Shown here piece after piece: positions 33,183 to 41,881 of a stretch of 64,000 nt of DNA. Under the pieces are notes generated by a model, which was not told the origin of the DNA, ran no database searches, and saw nothing but the letters and a program-made list of their open reading frames with translations. This DNA comes from Lentibacter sp. XHP0401 (lineage in GTDB: Bacteria > Pseudomonadota > Alphaproteobacteria > Rhodobacterales > Rhodobacteraceae). A program made the translations under genes and the position numbers. The stretch lies in NCBI RefSeq assembly GCF_025751535.1, contig NZ_JAOWLC010000005.1, positions 1 through 64,000 on the forward strand, in the 5' to 3' direction. The first letter of the stretch is position 1. Each line of letters begins with the position of its first letter.

Positions 33183-33516
33183 ATCGTCAGTCCTATTCGC
33201 AGCATTCGGGATAGTATTCAGCCCTGCGCCCTAACGCGCCCGAAGAAAAATAGCCAGCCCCAAGACAGGCCGCAGCGTCCGCCCGTCCTCCGCGTTGCCC
33301 GTCTGCACAGTCTTTAGGCCAGTCTAGCGCCAAAAGGTTAACCATGCAGCCAACATCTGAAGCCGATTCCCCCGGTGCACGGGTTGTGCACGCAGGGTGC
33401 ACGCATATCACCCCCCTGGAATCAGCGCTTCACGCCTGTGTTAAGAAAGCGCACGCTCCCTTGCGCTCGGCCATTTAGAGGGCCACAAAGACAGTCATAA
33501 ACAGCAGGAGAATACC
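33183..33516. other. Divergent intergenic region between sulP and mtnP
   Basis: 334 bp containing the composite GTGCACG element (33375-33426), one GTTAACC word near 33337 and a short GC-rich stretch. No ORF with codon bias is visible. The element lies 90 bp before the mtnP start and about 190 bp before the sulP start, so here it could act as a regulatory site for either gene. Confidence 0.5.
33375..33426 (+). repeat. Composite GTGCACG x3 element, copy 2
   Basis: GTGCACG at 33375-33381, 33386-33392 and 33397-33403 (11-bp period), then two bases, TATCACCCCCC and TGGAATCAGC up to 33426. It differs from copy 1 by one extra C and by the spacer bases. The orientation is the same as copy 1. GTTAACC lies upstream and GTTAAG downstream. 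Confidence 0.8.
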
Positions 33517-34389
33517 ATGAGCGAGACAATGATTGGAGTCATCGGCGGGTCAGGCATCTACGAGATAGACGGGCTGGAAAACGCAAGCTGGCAAGCGGTT
33601 GAAACCCCTTGGGGCGCGCCCTCTGACTCCGTTCTCACAGGCAGCTTGAACGGCGTCAAAATGGCCTTTCTCCCCCGTCACGGCCGCGGTCATATCCACT
33701 CGCCGAGCAGCGTTCCCTACCGCGCCAATATTGACGCTCTCAAGCGCATAGGAGTCACCGATGTGATCTCTGTGTCAGCCTGCGGCTCATTTCGCGAAGA
33801 AATGGCCCCTGGAGATTTTGTTGTTTTAGATCAATTCATTGACCGCACCTTCGCGCGCGAAAAGTCTTTCTTCGGCACAGGCTGTGTGGCCCATGTGAGC
33901 GTGGCGCATCCGACCTGCCCACGCCTTGGAGAAGCCTGTTTCACGGCCGCCAAAGACGCCGGTATCACCGTGCACAATGGCGGCACATATCTCGCCATGG
34001 AAGGCCCGCAATTCTCCACATTGGCCGAGAGCAAAATGTATCGTGAAAGCTGGGGGGCAGATGTCATCGGTATGACAAACATGCCCGAAGCCAAACTCGC
34101 CCGAGAGGCCGAACTTTGCTACGCTTCCGTCGCCATGATCACCGATTACGACAGCTGGCATCCCGACCATGGCGAGGTTGATGTCACTGAAATCATTAAA
34201 ACTTTAATGGGCAACGCCGATAAAGCCCGCGCGTTGGTATCTCGCCTACCCGCCCTTCTCGGAGCCTCCCGAGAGGCCTGCCCGCACGGTTGCGACCGCG
34301 CCTTGGAATACGCCATCCTCACCGCCCCCGAGGCCCGTGATCCGGCACTTCTGGCCAGGCTTGATGCCGTCGCCGGCCGAATCCTGTGA
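33517..34389 (+). CDS. mtnP: S-methyl-5'-thioadenosine phosphorylase
   Basis: A 290-residue PNP/UDP-phosphorylase-family enzyme. It starts MSETMIGVIGGSGIYEIDGL; conserved segments include RHGRGHIHSPSSVPYRANI (phosphate and base site), EGPQFSTLAESKMYRSWG-type residues (EGPQFST), GMTNMPEAKLAREAELCYA, and TDYDSWHP. It splits methylthioadenosine into adenine and methylthioribose-1-phosphate. An AGGAG ribosome site precedes the ATG. Two genes downstream, apt recycles the adenine, so this cluster is an MTA/adenine salvage unit. Confidence 0.95.
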   Translation: MSETMIGVIGGSGIYEIDGLENASWQAVETPWGAPSDSVLTGSLNGVKMAFLPRHGRGHIHSPSSVPYRANIDALKRIGVTDVISVSACGSFREEMAPGDFVVLDQFIDRTFAREKSFFGTGCVAHVSVAHPTCPRLGEACFTAAKDAGITVHNGGTYLAMEGPQFSTLAESKMYRESWGADVIGMTNMPEAKLAREAELCYASVAMITDYDSWHPDHGEVDVTEIIKTLMGNADKARALVSRLPALLGASREACPHGCDRALEYAILTAPEARDPALLARLDAVAGRIL

Positions 34390-34631
34390 GGCTTTCTCTG
34401 GCCTTCACAACCATGGCCGGTGCCGCCCCGCCCGGAGCAACCCAGCCCAAAACCCTTTGTGCGCTGGCAGGTCGAGCGGCGACAGAACTCACCCAGACGC
34501 TCGGCTTCATGCCCGATGTGAAAAGCCCCGCTTACGTGGGCGTCTCTGTGCCCTCCCAAGATGGCAACCGCATCACAAATCTGGGTGCACAAGACAAGGC
34601 CTCCCTGCGGCAACATTACCCCCCAAAATAA
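34386..34631 (+). CDS. Small hypothetical protein overlapping mtnP
   Basis: An 81-residue open frame beginning with GTG inside the mtnP stop (GTGA overlap), the same coupling style seen elsewhere in this window. Third codon positions are GC-rich as in real genes here, which supports coding. The product (RLSLAFTTMAGAAPPGA..., ending LRQHYPPK) has no signal peptide, transmembrane helix or motif I recognise. An opposite-strand frame also spans it, so it could be a shadow. Real but unknown is slightly more likely than not. Confidence 0.45.
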   Translation: MRLSLAFTTMAGAAPPGATQPKTLCALAGRAATELTQTLGFMPDVKSPAYVGVSVPSQDGNRITNLGAQDKASLRQHYPPK

Positions 34632-34701
34632 GTTGCGCAAACTGGCCTCGCTGCTAGTCTCGCGCTGCATCGTTACCACTTGTTAAGAAAGAGCTGCCAG
34701 T

Positions 34702-35334
34702 ATGACGTTCGAGATATGGATTACCTTCGTTGTCGCCTCAACCGTGCTTCTGATGATCCCCGGCCCAACGATCCTTCTGGTCATGAGCTACGCCATCAGC
34801 AAGGGCCGCTCTGTTGCCGTGGCTTCCGCCGCAGGTGTCGCTCTGGGCGATCTTGTCGCCATGTCCGCCTCTCTGGCGGGGCTCGGCGCGCTGGTTCTGG
34901 CCTCGGCCACAGCCTTTACCGTGCTCAAATGGGTCGGCGCGGCCTATCTGGTCTATCTGGGCGTGAAGCTTCTGCTTTCGGCCAAGGAAGAGGGCCTGAG
35001 CCTGCCAAGTGCGTCCCGAAGCGTCACGCCCCGCAGCGTCTTCAAACACGCCGCAGCCGTCACCGCACTCAACCCGAAGAGTATCGCGTTTTTCATAGCT
35101 TTCGTGCCTCAATTCATCCGCCCCGAGGCAGCTTTCCTCCCGCAAGTCGGCGTGCTCATTGTCACGTTTGTCACTCTCGCCACCTTCAACGCATTGGCCT
35201 ACGCGCTCCTCGCTGACCGCCTGCGCAGCCTCATTTCGCAGCCAAAAGCCCTCGTCTGGATGACCCGCGCAGGCGGCGCAACGCTCGTTGCCATGGGTCT
35301 CTTCACCGCCACGCTCAAGCGCGCAACTCCTTAA
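34702..35334 (+). CDS. LysE/RhtB-family exporter
   Basis: A 210-residue membrane protein with about six helices. It contains the family signature near the N-terminus ([24 protein letters not shown] followed by a basic loop) and [15 protein letters not shown] in the middle. Members export amino acids or homoserine lactone-type compounds. Lying between mtnP and apt, it might export a product linked to methionine/MTA metabolism, which is an inference from position. The apt gene follows after 8 bp. Confidence 0.9.
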   Translation: MTFEIWITFVVASTVLLMIPGPTILLVMSYAISKGRSVAVASAAGVALGDLVAMSASLAGLGALVLASATAFTVLKWVGAAYLVYLGVKLLLSAKEEGLSLPSASRSVTPRSVFKHAAAVTALNPKSIAFFIAFVPQFIRPEAAFLPQVGVLIVTFVTLATFNALAYALLADRLRSLISQPKALVWMTRAGGATLVAMGLFTATLKRATP

Positions 35335-35342
35335 GGAACCAT

Positions 35343-35873
35343 ATGAAAACCGTCAAAGACTACATCCGCACCATCGTTGATTTCCCCCACGAGGGTATCA
35401 TGTTCCGCGATGTCACCACGCTCTTCGCCGACCCGCGCGGCTTTCGCATGGCGATCGACCAGATGCTGCACCCCTACGCCGGGATGCAGATCGACAAGGT
35501 CGTCGGCCTCGAGGCGCGCGGTTTCATTCTCGGCGGTGCAATTGCGCACCAGCTTTCTGTCGGCTTCGTGCCCATTCGCAAGAAAGGCAAGCTCCCCGGC
35601 ACGGTCATTTCGGAAGAATATACGCTCGAATATGGCGAAGCGATTGTCGAGATACATGACGATGCCATTCAAGCTGGCGAGAAAATTCTCGTGGTCGATG
35701 ATCTCCTCGCCACAGGTGGCACAGCCGAGGCCGGCATAAAACTGATCGAGCGTTTGGGTGGCGAGATCATCGGCTGCGCCTTCATCATTGATCTGCCCGA
35801 TCTCGGCGGCCGCAAACGCCTCGAAGCCATGGGCATGGACGTGATGGCGCTCTGCGAGTTTGACGGGCTTTAA
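35343..35873 (+). CDS. apt: Adenine phosphoribosyltransferase
   Basis: A 176-residue type I phosphoribosyltransferase of normal length. It has the PRPP-binding motif [16 protein letters not shown] (about 118-133), the [12 protein letters not shown] loop, and [12 protein letters not shown] at the N-terminus (adenine-binding region). It converts adenine and PRPP to AMP. AAGGA lies before the ATG. It is separated from the convergent tldD by a short tandem duplication. Confidence 0.96.
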   Translation: MKTVKDYIRTIVDFPHEGIMFRDVTTLFADPRGFRMAIDQMLHPYAGMQIDKVVGLEARGFILGGAIAHQLSVGFVPIRKKGKLPGTVISEEYTLEYGEAIVEIHDDAIQAGEKILVVDDLLATGGTAEAGIKLIERLGGEIIGCAFIIDLPDLGGRKRLEAMGMDVMALCEFDGL

Positions 35874-35875
35874 CC

Positions 35876-35921
35876 GCCTGTCAGCCTTCGGCGCAGCAAG
35901 TGCGCCTGTCAGCCTTCGGCG
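35876..35921. repeat. 28-bp tandem duplication across the apt-tldD junction
   Basis: GCCTGTCAGCCTTCGGCG occurs at 35876-35893 and again at 35904-35921 (28-bp period). The second copy contains the tldD stop codon (complement of TCA at 35909-35911) and its last codons; the first copy lies entirely beyond the stop. It looks like a recent local duplication of the tldD 3' end. Confidence 0.8.
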
Positions 35922-37336
35922 GCAGAGCCGCCTACGGTCAAACCGCCAATCATAACAGTGGGTTGCCCAACTCCCACAGGCACCCACTGGCCCGCCTTGC
36001 CGCAGTTGCCCATACCCGGGTCAAGCGCCATATCGTTGCCCAGCGCACGGATGTTCTTCAGCGCTGTCGCCCCGTCGCCAATCAGCGTTGCACCCTTCAC
36101 AGGCTCCATGACCTGGCCGTTTCTAACGCGGTAAGCCTCGGTGCAGGAGAAAACAAACTTGCCGTTGGTAATATCAACCTGCCCGCCGCCGAAGCCCACG
36201 GCCCAGATACCATCCTTGAGGTCGGCCACAATATCGCTCGGCTCCACATCCCCGCCCATCATATAGGTGTTGGTCATCCGCGGCATCGGAGCGTGCTGAA
36301 AGCTCTCACGCCGCCCGTTGCCAGTGGGCTCTACCCCCACCAGCCGCGCGTTCTGGCGGTCTTGCATATAGCCCACAAGCACACCGTCTTCGATCAGCAC
36401 ATTCTTCGCACTCGGCGTGCCTTCATCGTCAATGGTGATAGAGCCGCGCCTGTCAGGGATGGTTCCATCGTCCAGCACAGTCACGCCCTTCGCGGCGATC
36501 TGCTGGCCCATCAGCCCCGCAAACGCAGAGCTTCCCTTACGGTTGAAATCGCCTTCAAGCCCATGTCCGATAGCTTCATGCAACAAAATTCCCGGCCAGC
36601 CCGGCCCAAGTACAATATCAAGCTGCCCAGCGGGCGCGGGCACAGCCTCAAGGTTCACAACAGCAACACGCAAAGCCTCGCGCGCTTTGGCTTGCCAGTT
36701 TTCAGGGTCGAGCAGCCCCATAAGCCCGACACGCCCTCCGCCGCCCGCCGAACCGCTTTCGCGGCGGCCGTCCTGCTCGACAATTACACCCACATTCAGC
36801 CGCGCCATAGGGCGCACATCGGTTAGCCGCTGCCCGCCAACCCGCAGGATTTCAACTTCCTGATAGGTCGCCGAAACCGACGCGGTCACCTGCACCACCC
36901 GCGCATCAAGGCCGCGCGCATAAGCGTCAATTTCTTTCAAAATATCCAGCTTGGCGGCAAATCCCGCGCTCTCGATCGGGTCAATCGCCTCATAGAGACG
37001 CGCGTTGGTTCCTTTCGGTCCCGCCGCCATGGTTCCGCCGCCTTCAGCCACGGCCAACCGCGCCGTTTCAACCGCGCGAGTCACCGCCGCCTCGCTGATT
37101 TCGGTCGAATGTGCGTATCCCGCCACCTCCCCGAGCACGGCGCGCAGGCCAAAACCTTGAGATGTATCAAAACTGGCCGTCTTTACCCTTCCGTCATCAA
37201 GCACCAGAGATTCCGATTTGGCGCGCTCCAGAAAAAGCTCTCCATCTTCCGCACCGGCACAAGCTTTCTCCAGTAATTTAAGGGTTTTTCCCTCGTCGAT
37301 CTCTGTCTCGAAGGGGCGGAAGGGCGGGTTGCTCAT
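35909..37336 (-). CDS. tldD: Metalloprotease TldD
   Basis: A 475-residue peptidase of the TldD/PmbA family. The zinc site is seen in LLHEAIGHGLEGDFNRKGSSAFAG (HExxxH). The rest matches the usual two-domain TldD fold (DGRVKTASFDTSQGFGLRA near the N-terminus, DGIWAVGFGGGQVDI near the C-terminus). With PmbA/TldE it degrades unfolded peptides and matures some RiPP peptides; pmbA is not in this window. It is divergent from ctaC; an FnrL-type box lies 33 bp upstream of its start. Confidence 0.94.
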   Translation of the reverse strand: MSNPPFRPFETEIDEGKTLKLLEKACAGAEDGELFLERAKSESLVLDDGRVKTASFDTSQGFGLRAVLGEVAGYAHSTEISEAAVTRAVETARLAVAEGGGTMAAGPKGTNARLYEAIDPIESAGFAAKLDILKEIDAYARGLDARVVQVTASVSATYQEVEILRVGGQRLTDVRPMARLNVGVIVEQDGRRESGSAGGGGRVGLMGLLDPENWQAKAREALRVAVVNLEAVPAPAGQLDIVLGPGWPGILLHEAIGHGLEGDFNRKGSSAFAGLMGQQIAAKGVTVLDDGTIPDRRGSITIDDEGTPSAKNVLIEDGVLVGYMQDRQNARLVGVEPTGNGRRESFQHAPMPRMTNTYMMGGDVEPSDIVADLKDGIWAVGFGGGQVDITNGKFVFSCTEAYRVRNGQVMEPVKGATLIGDGATALKNIRALGNDMALDPGMGNCGKAGQWVPVGVGQPTVMIGGLTVGGSAAEG

Positions 37337-37368
37337 GATTTTTCCTGTCTGTCTGCGGGCGTATTTTC

Positions 37369-37382
37369 TTGATCTAAATCAA
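37369..37382. promoter_or_regulatory. FNR/FnrL-type box between tldD and ctaC
   Basis: TTGATCTAAATCAA is a complete match to the FNR family consensus (TTGAT-N4-ATCAA). It is 33 bp upstream of the tldD start and about 149 bp upstream of the ctaC start. FnrL in Rhodobacteraceae senses oxygen through a 4Fe-4S cluster and controls aerobic/microaerobic gene sets, so repression or tuning of the aa3 oxidase operon (or of tldD) is plausible. Confidence 0.8.
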
Positions 37383-37530
37383 AAAAGCGTCTCTTTGACG
37401 CAAGCGGCAATATTGTCTCTGAGCTCAGAATATGGTTTCTGGAGCCTCAAGACGCAATGGGCCGAGACGTGAGTCTCTGGTTCAATTTGCTTTACGACAA
37501 AACAGACATACCAACCGATCAGGGTGAACC

Positions 37531-38457
37531 ATGCGAATTCTTTCTTCTCTTCTGGCTCTTATGACAGCCATTTTTGCCCTTCCGGCCCTTGCGCAGGACA
37601 GCGTCGAGCGCGTCGGCAAGCCAATCGATGGCGCATTGAACTTCCAATATGCCGCGACCGAGCTGTCCCGTGACATCCACTGGCTCGACACAGCCATCAA
37701 CTGGATCATCTTCGCAATCTGCTTTTTGGTCATCGGATTGGTTCTCTGGATTATCCTGCGCCACAACCGCAAGGCCAACCCGACGCCAGCAACCTTTACA
37801 CACAACACCCCGATTGAAGTAATGTGGACACTTGGGCCGGTATTGATCCTCGTGTTTATCGGCGCGTTCTCTCTGCCCATTCTGTTCAAACAACAAATCA
37901 TCCCCGAGGGCGATGTGAACATCAAAGTCACGGGCTATCAGTGGTACTGGGGCTATGAATACACCGATGAAGAGTTCGAATTCTCGAGCTACCTTGTCGA
38001 TGCCAGCTACAAAATCGATGATGAAGCCGCCGGCTGGGGCGATGATCAGCCCATGGGCCAAGCTCAAGTGATGAACGACATCGCCGCTCAGAAGCTCGCC
38101 TACTTCGGTTACACGCCTGACGAGTTTCTGCTCGCGACAGACACACGTATCGTTGTGCCCGTCAATAAAACGGTCGTCATGACAGTGACCGGCGCTGATG
38201 TGATCCACTCCTGGACAATCCCCGCATTCGGAGTAAAGCAAGATGCCGTTCCGGGCCGCCTTGCGCAACTCTGGTTCACCGCCGAAAAAGAAGGCCTCTA
38301 CTTTGGCCAGTGCTCCGAGCTCTGCGGCAAAGACCACGCCTATATGCCAATCGTTGTAGAGGTTGTGAGCCAGGCAGCCTACGACGAGTGGCTGGTCGGT
38401 GCGAAAGAAGAATACGCAGGCGTTACAGCCCCCGTCACTGTCGCTTCGGCTGACTAA
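37531..38457 (+). CDS. ctaC: Cytochrome c oxidase subunit II
   Basis: A 308-residue CuA-containing subunit. It has a signal peptide (ending LPALAQ), two transmembrane helices (about 50-72 and 95-115), and a periplasmic cupredoxin domain with aromatic patch YQWYWGYEY and the CuA ligands: His in VIHSWTIP, CSELCGKDHAYM (two Cys, Glu backbone, His, Met). It receives electrons from cytochrome c for the aa3 oxidase. It is the first gene of the conserved operon. Subunit I (ctaD) is not in this window, as usual in the family. Confidence 0.97.
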   Translation: MRILSSLLALMTAIFALPALAQDSVERVGKPIDGALNFQYAATELSRDIHWLDTAINWIIFAICFLVIGLVLWIILRHNRKANPTPATFTHNTPIEVMWTLGPVLILVFIGAFSLPILFKQQIIPEGDVNIKVTGYQWYWGYEYTDEEFEFSSYLVDASYKIDDEAAGWGDDQPMGQAQVMNDIAAQKLAYFGYTPDEFLLATDTRIVVPVNKTVVMTVTGADVIHSWTIPAFGVKQDAVPGRLAQLWFTAEKEGLYFGQCSELCGKDHAYMPIVVEVVSQAAYDEWLVGAKEEYAGVTAPVTVASAD

Positions 38458-38514
38458 ATAACGGAGAGGGGCGGCACGCTGCCCCTTTCTCTTCACCTGA
38501 TCCAGAGTAATGTG

Positions 38515-39456
38515 ATGAGCGATATTTCAACAAACACACAGGTAGACACCAGCGAGGCAAGCTTCGGCGATTATTTTGCCCTGCTCAAGCCGCGTGTCAT
38601 GTCGCTTGTTGTGTTCACAGCACTGGTGGGCCTGCTCGCCGCACCCGTGCCTGTGCATCCGCTCCTCGCCTTCGCCGCCGTTCTGTTTATCGCCATTGGC
38701 GGTGGCGCATCGGGCGCTTTGAATATGTGGTATGATGCCGATATCGACCGCATCATGCGCCGCACTCAGAGCCGTCCGATCCCTGCTGGCAAGATCACCG
38801 AAAAAGAGACATTTGCATTCGGTATGTTCCTCTCGGTGTTTGCCGTGGTCATGCTGGCGCTGGCAAGCAACCTTGTTGCCGCAGGCCTTCTGGCCTTTAC
38901 GATCTTCTTTTACGTGGTGGTTTACACCATGTGGCTCAAACGCTGGACACCGCAAAACATCGTCATAGGTGGCGCTGCGGGGGCTTTCCCTCCGATGATC
39001 GGCTGGGCCGTGGCCACGGGCGGCATCAGCGTTGAAAGCGTGCTCATGTTCACCATCACTTTCATGTGGACGCCGCCCCACTTCTGGGCGCTGGCTCTGT
39101 TCATGAAATCAGATTACCGCGATGCTGGCGTCCCCATGCTCACCGTCACACATGGCCGCAAAGCGACCCGCGCGCATATCATCATCTACACCATCCTGCT
39201 CGCGCCCATCGCGATCGGCACAGGCTTCACAAGCATCGGCGGCCCTGTCTACCTTACAGCGGCACTGGTGCTGAATGCTGTATTCCTCAAAGGCGCATGG
39301 GATATCTGGCGCCGCGACGAAGCGCAGGCCGAAGCCGACAGCTATAAGACAGAGAAAAAGTTTTTCGCCTTCTCTCTCGTCTATCTCTTCGCACATTTTG
39401 TGTTCATTCTGGTTGAAAAAGGCCTCGCAGCCTATGGTCTTGGAGGCTGGTCATGA
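38515..39456 (+). CDS. ctaB: Protohaem IX farnesyltransferase (haem O synthase)
   Basis: A 313-residue UbiA-superfamily membrane enzyme with about eight helices. The first Asp-rich motif is [21 protein letters not shown] (N-x-x-x-D-x-x-x-D) and the second is in [17 protein letters not shown]. It attaches farnesyl to haem B to form haem O, the precursor of haem A for the oxidase. The start could also be a GTG one codon earlier. Its stop overlaps the next gene by ATGA. Confidence 0.96.
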   Translation: MSDISTNTQVDTSEASFGDYFALLKPRVMSLVVFTALVGLLAAPVPVHPLLAFAAVLFIAIGGGASGALNMWYDADIDRIMRRTQSRPIPAGKITEKETFAFGMFLSVFAVVMLALASNLVAAGLLAFTIFFYVVVYTMWLKRWTPQNIVIGGAAGAFPPMIGWAVATGGISVESVLMFTITFMWTPPHFWALALFMKSDYRDAGVPMLTVTHGRKATRAHIIIYTILLAPIAIGTGFTSIGGPVYLTAALVLNAVFLKGAWDIWRRDEAQAEADSYKTEKKFFAFSLVYLFAHFVFILVEKGLAAYGLGGWS

Positions 39457-39683
39457 GCACCGCACCCCGCGTTGAGCACGAGCTTCACCAACGCCGCCGC
39501 AGCCGTAATGTCGGCCTCGGCATTACGCTTGGCGCGTTTGTGCTGCTCGTTATGGGTATGACCTATGTAAAACTCACGGCGCAAAACGCCATGATGGCCG
39601 AAGAACGCGCCAAAGAGCAAGCCGCTGCGGCCGCATCGGACTCATCCACGCAATCCTCCTCAACCGCGGGGGAATCTGACTGA
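39453..39683 (+). CDS. Small single-pass membrane protein of the cytochrome oxidase operon
   Basis: A 76-residue protein: basic N-terminus ([10 protein letters not shown]), one transmembrane helix (about 20-42, [22 protein letters not shown]) and a low-complexity Ala/Ser-rich tail. Small proteins of this kind sit between ctaB and ctaG in Paracoccus/Rhodobacter-type operons; their function is not established. It overlaps ctaB by 4 nt and ctaG by 1 nt, so expression is tightly coupled. Confidence 0.88.
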   Translation: MSTAPRVEHELHQRRRSRNVGLGITLGAFVLLVMGMTYVKLTAQNAMMAEERAKEQAAAAASDSSTQSSSTAGESD

Positions 39684-40270
39684 TGGCACTGGAAGGCAAA
39701 AACAAGACGCTCGCCCAGACCCTCAGTGTGGTCTTCGTCATGGGCGCCCTCGCTTGGGCCTCGGTCCCGTTTTATGACTGGTTCTGCCGCGTCACAGGCT
39801 TTGGCGGCGTGACAAATACCGCATTGTCTGGCTCCGATGTGATCCTTGATCAAACCATCAAGGTCCGCTTCGATGCGTCGACAGAGCGTGATTTCCCTTG
39901 GACATTCAAACCCATGCAGCGCCAAATGGAAGTGCGCATAGGTGAGACGGGCCTTGCCTTTTATGAAGCCCACAACCCGACAAACCGCCCCGTTGCAGGC
40001 ACAGCAGCTTATAATGTGACGCCTTACGAGGCAGGCGGTTTCTTCACCAAGATTGATTGCTTCTGCTTTGAAGAGCAAATCTTGCAACCCGGCGAGACGG
40101 CAATCATGCCCGTCACCTTCTTTGTTGACCCCGAAATCGTCACCGATCGTGAAGGCCAGTATGTCCACACGATCACACTGGGCTACACGTTCTACGAAAC
40201 CGATCTGCCAGAGGCGCAAGCGGCTCTGGTCTCCGAACCGACTACCGAGGCAACAACAAACCTTAACTAA
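39683..40270 (+). CDS. ctaG: Cytochrome c oxidase assembly protein CtaG (Cox11)
   Basis: A 195-residue copper chaperone. The N-terminal transmembrane helix (about 10-30, with SVVFVMGALAWASVPFYDWFCRVTGFGG) carries the conserved Cys; the periplasmic beta domain contains the copper-binding CFCFEEQ motif (KIDCFCFEEQILQPGE). It delivers copper to the CuB site of subunit I. Its A is shared with the preceding stop codon. Confidence 0.96.
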   Translation: MALEGKNKTLAQTLSVVFVMGALAWASVPFYDWFCRVTGFGGVTNTALSGSDVILDQTIKVRFDASTERDFPWTFKPMQRQMEVRIGETGLAFYEAHNPTNRPVAGTAAYNVTPYEAGGFFTKIDCFCFEEQILQPGETAIMPVTFFVDPEIVTDREGQYVHTITLGYTFYETDLPEAQAALVSEPTTEATTNLN

Positions 40271-40298
40271 TCACATCTAGCCTCCAACGAGGGACATC

Positions 40299-41099
40299 AT
40301 GGCGCACGAAAAAAACCACGACTATCACATCCTACCACCATCAGCATGGCCGCTTCTGGGCGCGCTGGCCTGTTTTACGCTGCTCTTTGGTGCGGTGCTT
40401 TATTTTCACGATATAACCTCCTTCGTCATGATTGCGGGTTTCCTGTTCACCTTCTACGTCATGTATGGCTGGTGGGCCGAGGTGGCCCATGAGGGCAACA
40501 CAGGCGATCACACTCCAGTCGTCCAGATTGGTCTGCGCTATGGGGTTGTGCTCTTCATCATGTCCGAGGTCATGTTCTTCGCAGCGTGGTTCTGGAGCTT
40601 TTTCAAACATGCCTTCTACCCGATGGGCCCGGACAGTCCGATGATTGACGGGCAATTCCCGCCCGCAGGTATTGAAACCTTTGACCCTTGGCATCTGCCG
40701 CTGATCAACACACTCATCCTTCTGTGCTCCGGCGCGGCTGCAACATGGGCACACCACGCGATTGCCCATGAAAACAACCGCGAAGACATGAAGTGGGGCC
40801 TGATCATCGCAGTCGCGCTCGGCATTCTCTTCACGGGCTTTCAGGCCTACGAATACAGCCACGCCGCATTTGGTTTTGCAGGCAACATCTATGGCGCCAA
40901 CTTCTTCATGGCCACAGGCTTTCACGGCTTCCACGTTGTGATCGGCACAATCTTCCTTGCCGTTTGCCTCTTCCGCCTGCAAGCGGGCCAGTTCACGCAA
41001 GAAAGCCACGTCGGCTTCGAAGCCGCGGCTTGGTATTGGCACTTTGTTGATGTGGTCTGGTTGTTACTCTTCGCCAGTATCTACGTCTGGGGCCAATAA
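40299..41099 (+). CDS. ctaE: Cytochrome c oxidase subunit III
   Basis: A 266-residue subunit with seven predicted helices. It starts [19 protein letters not shown]; conserved features include [27 protein letters not shown], and the C-terminal [19 protein letters not shown]. It stabilises subunit I and its proton uptake. A GAGGG ribosome site precedes the ATG. A hairpin with T residues follows, probably reducing read-through into surf1. Confidence 0.97.
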   Translation: MAHEKNHDYHILPPSAWPLLGALACFTLLFGAVLYFHDITSFVMIAGFLFTFYVMYGWWAEVAHEGNTGDHTPVVQIGLRYGVVLFIMSEVMFFAAWFWSFFKHAFYPMGPDSPMIDGQFPPAGIETFDPWHLPLINTLILLCSGAAATWAHHAIAHENNREDMKWGLIIAVALGILFTGFQAYEYSHAAFGFAGNIYGANFFMATGFHGFHVVIGTIFLAVCLFRLQAGQFTQESHVGFEAAAWYWHFVDVVWLLLFASIYVWGQ

Positions 41100-41129
41100 G
41101 GCCAAGCGCCTTTTCAACAAAATCACAGC

Positions 41130-41157
41130 AAACGCCCCGTCATTTGATGGGGCGTTT
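41130..41157 (+). terminator. Terminator-like hairpin after ctaE
   Basis: AAACGCCCC (41130-41138) pairs with GGGGCGTTT (41149-41157). The T tract is short, so termination may be partial and surf1 may still be read from the oxidase promoter. Confidence 0.7.
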
Positions 41158-41206
41158 CGCGTTTGAGCCCTTGCACGTGCCCCCTCTCTCGCCCTACTTC
41201 TTGGCC

Positions 41207-41881
41207 ATGAAACAGAACTGGTCTTTCCTCCTGCTTTCCGCGTTCGTGCTTGCGGCGCTCATCAGCCTTGGCAACTGGCAGGTGCGGCGCATGGCCGAGA
41301 AAGCTGAGTATATCGCCGACGTCGAGGCCCGCCTTGATGCAGCGCCCGTGCCGGTGCCTGCTCGCCTTGCCCCAGAAGCCGATCAGTTTCTCTCTGTCAC
41401 CGCCACAGGCGCGTTCACCGGCCCCGATATCCGCGTGCTTGTCTCAACTCGTGATTACGGTGCCGGCTATCGTATCATTCAAGCCTTCGAGAGCGGGGGC
41501 CGCCGCATCCTAGTTGATCGCGGCTACATCCGTGTCGCTGAAAAAGACACCCCCCGCCCTGCTGGCGCGGCCACAGTCACAGGCAATCTGCACTGGCCTG
41601 ACGAGCGCGATAGTTACACACCTGAGAACGACCTCACCAACAACACATGGTATGCCCGCGACGTAAGCGCTTTGGCCGACACCTTACAAACCGAAGAAGT
41701 GCTCATCGTCGCCCGCCATGAGACCCCCGAAAGCGCAAAAATTCTCCCGCTCCCGCTCGATACAAGCGCAATCCCCAACCGCCACCTCGAATACATCATC
41801 ACATGGTATGGATTGGCCGCCGTTTGGGTGCTAATGACCGCCTACTTTCTCAAACGCCGAAGCGCGAAAGCGAACACATGA
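41207..41881 (+). CDS. surf1: SURF1 family cytochrome oxidase assembly protein
   Basis: A 224-residue protein with N- and C-terminal transmembrane helices (about 7-25 and 195-215) enclosing a periplasmic domain. The first helix is followed by LGNWQVRRMAEK (the SURF1 signature LGxWQxxR) and RRILVDRGYIRV in the middle. It helps insert haem A into subunit I. The start at 41207 is chosen because an upstream in-frame ATG lies inside the terminator hairpin. It overlaps thrC by ATGA. Confidence 0.92.
   Translation: MKQNWSFLLLSAFVLAALISLGNWQVRRMAEKAEYIADVEARLDAAPVPVPARLAPEADQFLSVTATGAFTGPDIRVLVSTRDYGAGYRIIQAFESGGRRILVDRGYIRVAEKDTPRPAGAATVTGNLHWPDERDSYTPENDLTNNTWYARDVSALADTLQTEEVLIVARHETPESAKILPLPLDTSAIPNRHLEYIITWYGLAAVWVLMTAYFLKRRSAKANT

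Noticed and set aside
34146-34679. Minus-strand open frame spanning the mtnP 3' end and the small ORF
   Set aside because: Largely antisense to mtnP, no ribosome site, and a Ser/Arg/Ala-rich product typical of shadows.
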